DNA of 40,544 nt, from NCBI GenBank assembly GCA_009922495.1, contig RFVQ01000002.1, positions 1-40,544 on the forward strand, in the 5' to 3' direction. The notes below the pieces were generated by a model. The model was given only the letters and a program-made list of their open reading frames with translations, was not told where the DNA came from and made no database searches. How positions within the stretch are numbered: the stretch's first letter is position 1; every line of letters begins with the position of its first letter. The stretch comes from Chitinophagia bacterium. Its GTDB lineage: Bacteria > Bacteroidota > Bacteroidia > Chitinophagales > Chitinophagaceae. Shown here piece after piece: positions 35,822 to 40,544 of the stretch. Position numbers and translations under genes: made by a program.

Positions 35822-37273
35822 TTATGCAATAATTCCTTTTACCAGTTCGCCTGCGATATCTGTGAGCCTGTAACGTCTGCCCAAATGTCGATAGGTTAAC
35901 TGTTCATGATTGATGCCCATCAGGTGCAGTACGGTAGCGTGAAAATCATGAACGCTAACGGGATCTTTCACAATGTTGTATCCGAATTCATCGGTTTCGC
36001 CATAGACAACCCCGGGCTTTATACCGCCTCCGGCCATCCAAATACTAAAGCATTTGGGATGGTGGTCACGTCCATAATTAACAGCATCAATTTTTCCCTG
36101 ACAGTAGTTGGTTCTGCCAAATTCACCTCCCCAGATCACAAGCGTTTCATCCAGCAACCCTCTTTGTTTTAGGTCTTTTATCAGACCTGCCGATGCCCTG
36201 TCTACATCTTCTGCCTGCATGAGCATGTCGTTTTTTAAGTTGCCATGGGTGTCCCAACCTTGGTGGTACAATTGAACAAAGCGCACGCCTGATTCTGAAA
36301 GTTTCCTGGCCAGCAAGCAATTGGCTGCATACGTTCCAGGCACCAGACAGTCAGCTCCGTACAACTTGATGGTGCTATCCGATTCTTTGCTTAGATCTGT
36401 GAGCTCGGGTACCGCACTTTGCATGCGATAGGACATTTCGTATTGCTGGATCCGCGCATTGATCTCTGGATCACCAAATTGAGAAAACGATTCTGCATTG
36501 AATTGTGCCAGTTGGTCCAGCATATCCCTTCGGCTCTTTCTATCTTGTCCGCTCGGATTGTTTAGATATAGAACAGGGTCTTCGCCGCTGCTGAAAACAA
36601 CTCCTTGGTGCAGGCTATCCAAAAATCCGTTGGTCCATAGTTTTGAATAGACGCCCTGTCCATTTCCCCTGCCACGAGAAAGCAAAACACAGTAGGAGGG
36701 GAGATTGGAATTTTCACTTCCCAGTCCATAACTCATCCATGCGCCCATACTGGGTCTGTTTCCCTGTTGTGCGCCTGTTTGAAAGAAGGTCAGTGCCGGA
36801 TCATGATTGATGGCTTCGGTATGGATGGTCTTGATGATGCAGAGATCATCTACGACTGAAGCCATGTTGGGGAACAATTCAGAAACCCAAGCCCCTGATT
36901 GTCCATGTTGAGCAAAATTGAAGGTAGAGCCAACCAAAGGAAATTTTTCCTGATTCGCAGTCATGCCGGTAAGTCTTTGACCCATCCGAATGGATGCGGG
37001 CAACTCTTCACCATGCATTTTGTTGAGCAGTGGTTTGTAATCAAATGTTTCCAACTGAGACGGCGCCCCATTTTGAAAAAGATAAATGATCCTTTTGGCT
37101 TTGGGGGCAAACTGTGCAACACCCAATGGGAGATTGGATTGTTCGGAGCTGCCAAAGAGTTGGTCTTTGAACAGCATAGAACCCAAAGCGGCACTGCCAA
37201 ATCCTAATCCAGCCTTTGTCAGAAAATGTCTTCTGGTAACGTTGAGCCTGAATTGTTTTTCCTGGTTGTCCAT
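35822..37273 (-). CDS. DUF1501 domain protein (sulfatase-like), Tat-type signal
   Basis: 483 aa; NVTRRHFLTKAGLGFGSAALGSMLF Tat motif; KAKRIIYLFQNGAPSQLETFDYKP; GGEFGRTNYCQGKIDAVNYGRDHHPKCFSIWMAGGGIKPGVVYGETDEFGYN. Confidence 0.93.
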   Translation of the reverse strand: MDNQEKQFRLNVTRRHFLTKAGLGFGSAALGSMLFKDQLFGSSEQSNLPLGVAQFAPKAKRIIYLFQNGAPSQLETFDYKPLLNKMHGEELPASIRMGQRLTGMTANQEKFPLVGSTFNFAQHGQSGAWVSELFPNMASVVDDLCIIKTIHTEAINHDPALTFFQTGAQQGNRPSMGAWMSYGLGSENSNLPSYCVLLSRGRGNGQGVYSKLWTNGFLDSLHQGVVFSSGEDPVLYLNNPSGQDRKSRRDMLDQLAQFNAESFSQFGDPEINARIQQYEMSYRMQSAVPELTDLSKESDSTIKLYGADCLVPGTYAANCLLARKLSESGVRFVQLYHQGWDTHGNLKNDMLMQAEDVDRASAGLIKDLKQRGLLDETLVIWGGEFGRTNYCQGKIDAVNYGRDHHPKCFSIWMAGGGIKPGVVYGETDEFGYNIVKDPVSVHDFHATVLHLMGINHEQLTYRHLGRRYRLTDIAGELVKGIIA

Positions 37274-37277
37274 GATT

Positions 37278-39617
37278 TTATTTTACAGTCGTTTCGTCAA
37301 GGTTAAAAAGCATTTGGTGTACCTGCATCAATGCAGCGGTGGCAGCAGGATCTTTGGTTTCAATTTGCTGAAATTCTCCTGCCTTCAAAAATTGGAGGGC
37401 TCTTTCCCGGTTGTTTTTGAACTTTGTCTTTTCCGCAGCAAAGTATGCGCTGAGCATCTTCATTTCCTTATCGGAAGGTTTTCTGCAAAGGATGCGTTGA
37501 AAACTTTTTTGCAGCATTTCGTTTTCACCAAGGTTCATGTTCATCGTTCGCTGGGCCAGAACCCTTGCAGCTTCCAATAGCTGTGGATCGTTCATGAGCA
37601 CCAAGGCCTGAAGGGGAGTATTGGTTCTCGACCTTGTTACTTCACATTGATCCCGGGTGCTGGCATCCATGATCAGCAAGGCAGGTGGAGGGGCTGTTCT
37701 TTTGATAAAGTTGTATAGGCCTCTTCTGTACAATTTGTCTCCCTTGTCTTGCACATACCTGGCCAGTTCACCTCTTCCCGAGGTGGTGGATTCCCATACC
37801 CCTTTGGGTTGATAGGGCTTTACACTGGGGCCTCCGATTTCTTCATTTAAAATTCCGGAAGCACTCAGCAAGAGATCCCTTTGCAATTCTGCCGTTAATC
37901 GAAGTCTTGGGTAATAACTGTAGTATTTGTTTTCAGGATCCAATTCGAGTTTTTTGCTGTCTCGTTGTGCGGATTGCCTGTATGTGGCGGAGGTCACTAT
38001 CTTTTTTACCAGTTTTTTGATGTCCCAGCCATTTTCACGGAAATCCACTGCCAGCCAGTCCAGCAATTCAGGATGGGTGGGGAGTTCTCCCTGCATGCCC
38101 ATGTCTCCAATGGTTTTGACCAATCCCTTGCCAAAAAACTCATTCCAAATTCTATTGACAAAAACCCTTGCTGTTAGTGGGTTTTCCGCTGAAAGCATCC
38201 ATTTGGCCAGACCCAGTCTGTTCTTCTCATATTTCTTGAGATCAAAGGGCATGATGGATTTAGGAGTATTCATTTCCACCGTATCAGTAGGTTGATCATA
38301 ATTGCCTCTTCTCAAGACGCGGGTTGGACGAATGTCTGCGCTGTCTTTCATGATCATTACTGTCACATCATTGGTGTCTTTTTTGTTGATGAAGTGTAGC
38401 ATGTTCTGGATATCGGCTGTGCTGATTTTCATGTTTGGCGGATCCCCGGGTGATGCAAGGCCGATGTCGCCAACCAGTCCTTTTTCCGGTACTTTATCAA
38501 AGAAGGCAAACATGCTGTAATAATCCTTTTGAGAAATGGGGTCGTATTTGTGGTCATGGCATTTGGAACATTCTAACGTAATGGCCATGAAAGCCTTGCC
38601 AAAGGTATTGGTGCGGTCTGTTACATATTCGATTCTGTATTCTTCGTCAATGATGCCGCCTTCTTGTGTTATTTTGTGGTTTCTGTTGAAGCCGGTAGCC
38701 AACAATTGTTCTTTGTTTGGATTGGGGAGCAGATCTCCTGCCAATTGCCAGGTAAGGAATTTGGCAAATGAATAATTCTGGTTGAAGGCATGAATCACCC
38801 AATCTCGCCAGGGCCACATGGTTCTGTAGCCATCATCCTGGTAACCATGGCTGTCGGCATATCTTGCCAGGTCCATCCATTGTATGGCCATTTTTTCTCC
38901 GTAATGCTTATTGGCCAGCAATTCGTCTACTATTTTTTCATAAGCATTGGGCGATGGGTCTTTGATGAATCTTTCCTGCATTTCTATCGTGGGCGGAAGA
39001 CCGGTCAGGTCCATGCAAACCCTTTTGAGCAGTGCTTCTTTGGATGCCTCGGGATTCTGTTTCAATCCCTTTTTTTGTTGTTCTGCCAAGATAAAATGGT
39101 CGATCTCATTTATGGGGTGCAATTCTTCGTCTACTTCAGGAATGGCTGATTTTACCGGTGGAATGAAAGACCAGTGTTTCTTGTATTTGGCGCCTTGGGC
39201 AATCCATTTTTTGATGATGAGAATTTCATTCTTTGTGAGCATCAGGTTAGAGGAGGGAGGAGGCATGACTTCAGCAGTATCCTTTGAGCTGATGCGGAGA
39301 TAAAGTGCAGAGGAAAGTGGATCACCCGGTACAATAACATGATGGGAAGGATCATCTTGCAAGGCGGCAAAAGCCCCTTCTTCAGTATCCAGTCTAAGGT
39401 TGGCCTCTCTTTTATTGGCATCTGGGCCATGACATTTGAAACACCTGTCAGATAAAATCGGCCTGACATGAAAGTTGAAATCAACCACATCAGGTATTTC
39501 GTTTGAAGCAGTATTTCTGTTTTGTAAAAGCCATCCTGCAATGATCAGGGAGATCAGCAAAATGCCGCCCACGTAATATTTTTTGCTCACTTGTGAAATG
39601 CGAAAAAAGGAACTCAT
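37278..39617 (-). CDS. Planctomycete cytochrome C + DUF1549 + DUF1553 (PSCyt1/PSCyt2/PSD1-type) secreted protein
   Basis: Likely start at 39617 (MSSFFRISQVSKKYYVGGILLISLIIAGWLL). SDRCFKCHGPDANKREANLRLDTEEGAF, ECSKCHDHKYDPISQKDYYSMFAFF, RVFVNRIWNEFFGKGLVKTIGDMGMQGELPTHPELLDWLA, SRTNTPLQALVLMNDPQLLEAARVLAQR. Confidence 0.94.
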   Translation of the reverse strand: MSSFFRISQVSKKYYVGGILLISLIIAGWLLQNRNTASNEIPDVVDFNFHVRPILSDRCFKCHGPDANKREANLRLDTEEGAFAALQDDPSHHVIVPGDPLSSALYLRISSKDTAEVMPPPSSNLMLTKNEILIIKKWIAQGAKYKKHWSFIPPVKSAIPEVDEELHPINEIDHFILAEQQKKGLKQNPEASKEALLKRVCMDLTGLPPTIEMQERFIKDPSPNAYEKIVDELLANKHYGEKMAIQWMDLARYADSHGYQDDGYRTMWPWRDWVIHAFNQNYSFAKFLTWQLAGDLLPNPNKEQLLATGFNRNHKITQEGGIIDEEYRIEYVTDRTNTFGKAFMAITLECSKCHDHKYDPISQKDYYSMFAFFDKVPEKGLVGDIGLASPGDPPNMKISTADIQNMLHFINKKDTNDVTVMIMKDSADIRPTRVLRRGNYDQPTDTVEMNTPKSIMPFDLKKYEKNRLGLAKWMLSAENPLTARVFVNRIWNEFFGKGLVKTIGDMGMQGELPTHPELLDWLAVDFRENGWDIKKLVKKIVTSATYRQSAQRDSKKLELDPENKYYSYYPRLRLTAELQRDLLLSASGILNEEIGGPSVKPYQPKGVWESTTSGRGELARYVQDKGDKLYRRGLYNFIKRTAPPPALLIMDASTRDQCEVTRSRTNTPLQALVLMNDPQLLEAARVLAQRTMNMNLGENEMLQKSFQRILCRKPSDKEMKMLSAYFAAEKTKFKNNRERALQFLKAGEFQQIETKDPAATAALMQVHQMLFNLDETTVK

Positions 39618-39713
39618 ATGGCAGGTGTCGATTGTCCGCTGAAGATAACAAAAAAACAAAACAAACGCTGCTTGTTGCAACCCGATTTGTCAGTGCTCAA
39701 TGTCCAAAAACAG

Positions 39714-39721
39714 TAACTTTG
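39714..39721 (+). promoter_or_regulatory. Putative -7 box (TAACTTTG) upstream of pckG
   Basis: TAACTTTG matches TAnnTTTG, 29 nt before ATG 39751; no ideally spaced -33 element was found. Confidence 0.4.
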
Positions 39722-39750
39722 TTGTTCCGTTTCTATTTAATCAAACACCT

Positions 39751-40544
39751 ATGACAACAAATCAACCTGCTTTCCTAAAAAATGCTGAATTGATCTCGTT
39801 TGTGAATGAGATGGCTTCCGTTTGCACCCCTACTGATATCAGGTGGTGTGATGGCTCCACGGAAGAGTACAACGAACTTTGTGAACTGCTTGTTTCCAAT
39901 GGAACTTTTAAACGCCTCAATCCCGATCGTTGGCCCAATAGTTTTGCCTGTAATTCCGATCCAAGTGATGTTGCCAGGGTAGAAGACAAGACCTTTATCT
40001 GCAGCAGGCGAAAGGAGGATGCTGGTCCCACCAACAATTGGGTTGATCCCAAGGAAATGAAAGCCAAAATGAAGGGTTTGATGCAGGGGGCCATGAAAGG
40101 CAGGACCCTCTATGTTATCCCATTCTGTATGGGACCGATAGGATCTCCCATCAGCAAGTTGGGTGTTCAGGTTACGGATTCCCCTTATGTGGTGGTCAAC
40201 ATGCACATCATGACCAGGGTAGGCACCAAGGTGCTGGAGCTGCTCAATGAAGGAGCAGAATACATCAAGTGTTTGCACTCTTTGGGGGCGCCGCTGGAAC
40301 CCGGACAAAAAGATGTTTCCTGGCCCTGTAATCCTGCAACCAAATACATCGTTCACTATCCCGAGGATAGGGCAATCGTTTCGTATGGATCAGGGTATGG
40401 TGGGAATGCATTGCTGGGAAAAAAATGCTTTGCCCTGCGCATTGCATCGGCCATGGCAAAAGAAGAAGGATGGCTGGCAGAACACATGCTGATACTGGGA
40501 GTAGAAGATCCACAGGGCCGTAAAACCTATGTGGCCGCTGCCTT
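39751..40544 (+). CDS. pckG: Phosphoenolpyruvate carboxykinase (GTP), N-terminal part (runs off window)
   Basis: [57 protein letters not shown]...[41 protein letters not shown]...[31 protein letters not shown] signature. Confidence 0.96.
   Translation, partial: MTTNQPAFLKNAELISFVNEMASVCTPTDIRWCDGSTEEYNELCELLVSNGTFKRLNPDRWPNSFACNSDPSDVARVEDKTFICSRRKEDAGPTNNWVDPKEMKAKMKGLMQGAMKGRTLYVIPFCMGPIGSPISKLGVQVTDSPYVVVNMHIMTRVGTKVLELLNEGAEYIKCLHSLGAPLEPGQKDVSWPCNPATKYIVHYPEDRAIVSYGSGYGGNALLGKKCFALRIASAMAKEEGWLAEHMLILGVEDPQGRKTYVAAA

Noticed and set aside
1-40544. CRISPR array, phage, toxin-antitoxin or canonical defence system
   Set aside because: No regularly spaced repeats, cas genes, phage structural genes or defence gene cassettes seen on either strand.

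Overview
This is a 40.5 kb stretch of a Bacteroidota chromosome (Chitinophagaceae-like by gene content and TAnnTTTG -7 promoter boxes). Housekeeping genes (ahcY, clpS, valS, mtaB, plsC, priA, dnaG, pckG, two tRNA-Val) are interleaved with two accessory blocks. Block 1 (6067-20133) lies between tRNA-Val(TAC) and tRNA-Val(GAC). It is a tightly packed nine-gene minus-strand operon plus one convergent gene, encoding Gfo/Idh/MocA oxidoreductases, a DUF1080 3-keto-glycoside hydrolase-like protein, two xylose-isomerase-like TIM barrels, a ThuA-like protein, a cupin isomerase-like protein, a DUF4432 mutarotase-like protein and two PVC-type propeller/HEAT/cytochrome c proteins. It looks like an oxidative sugar or cyclitol catabolic system coupled to extracytoplasmic cytochromes. 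Block 2 (33645-39617) is a three-gene operon of planctomycete-type cytochrome / DUF1501 / DUF1549-DUF1553 proteins. Other notable items are a PQQ-dependent dehydrogenase gene apparently broken by an internal frameshifting deletion, and a 941-aa protein combining an HExxH metallopeptidase-like region, a TolB-like propeller and a C-terminal beta-barrel. No CRISPR array, IS element, integrase or phage gene was seen. All family calls come from reading the translated sequence; no database search was run.
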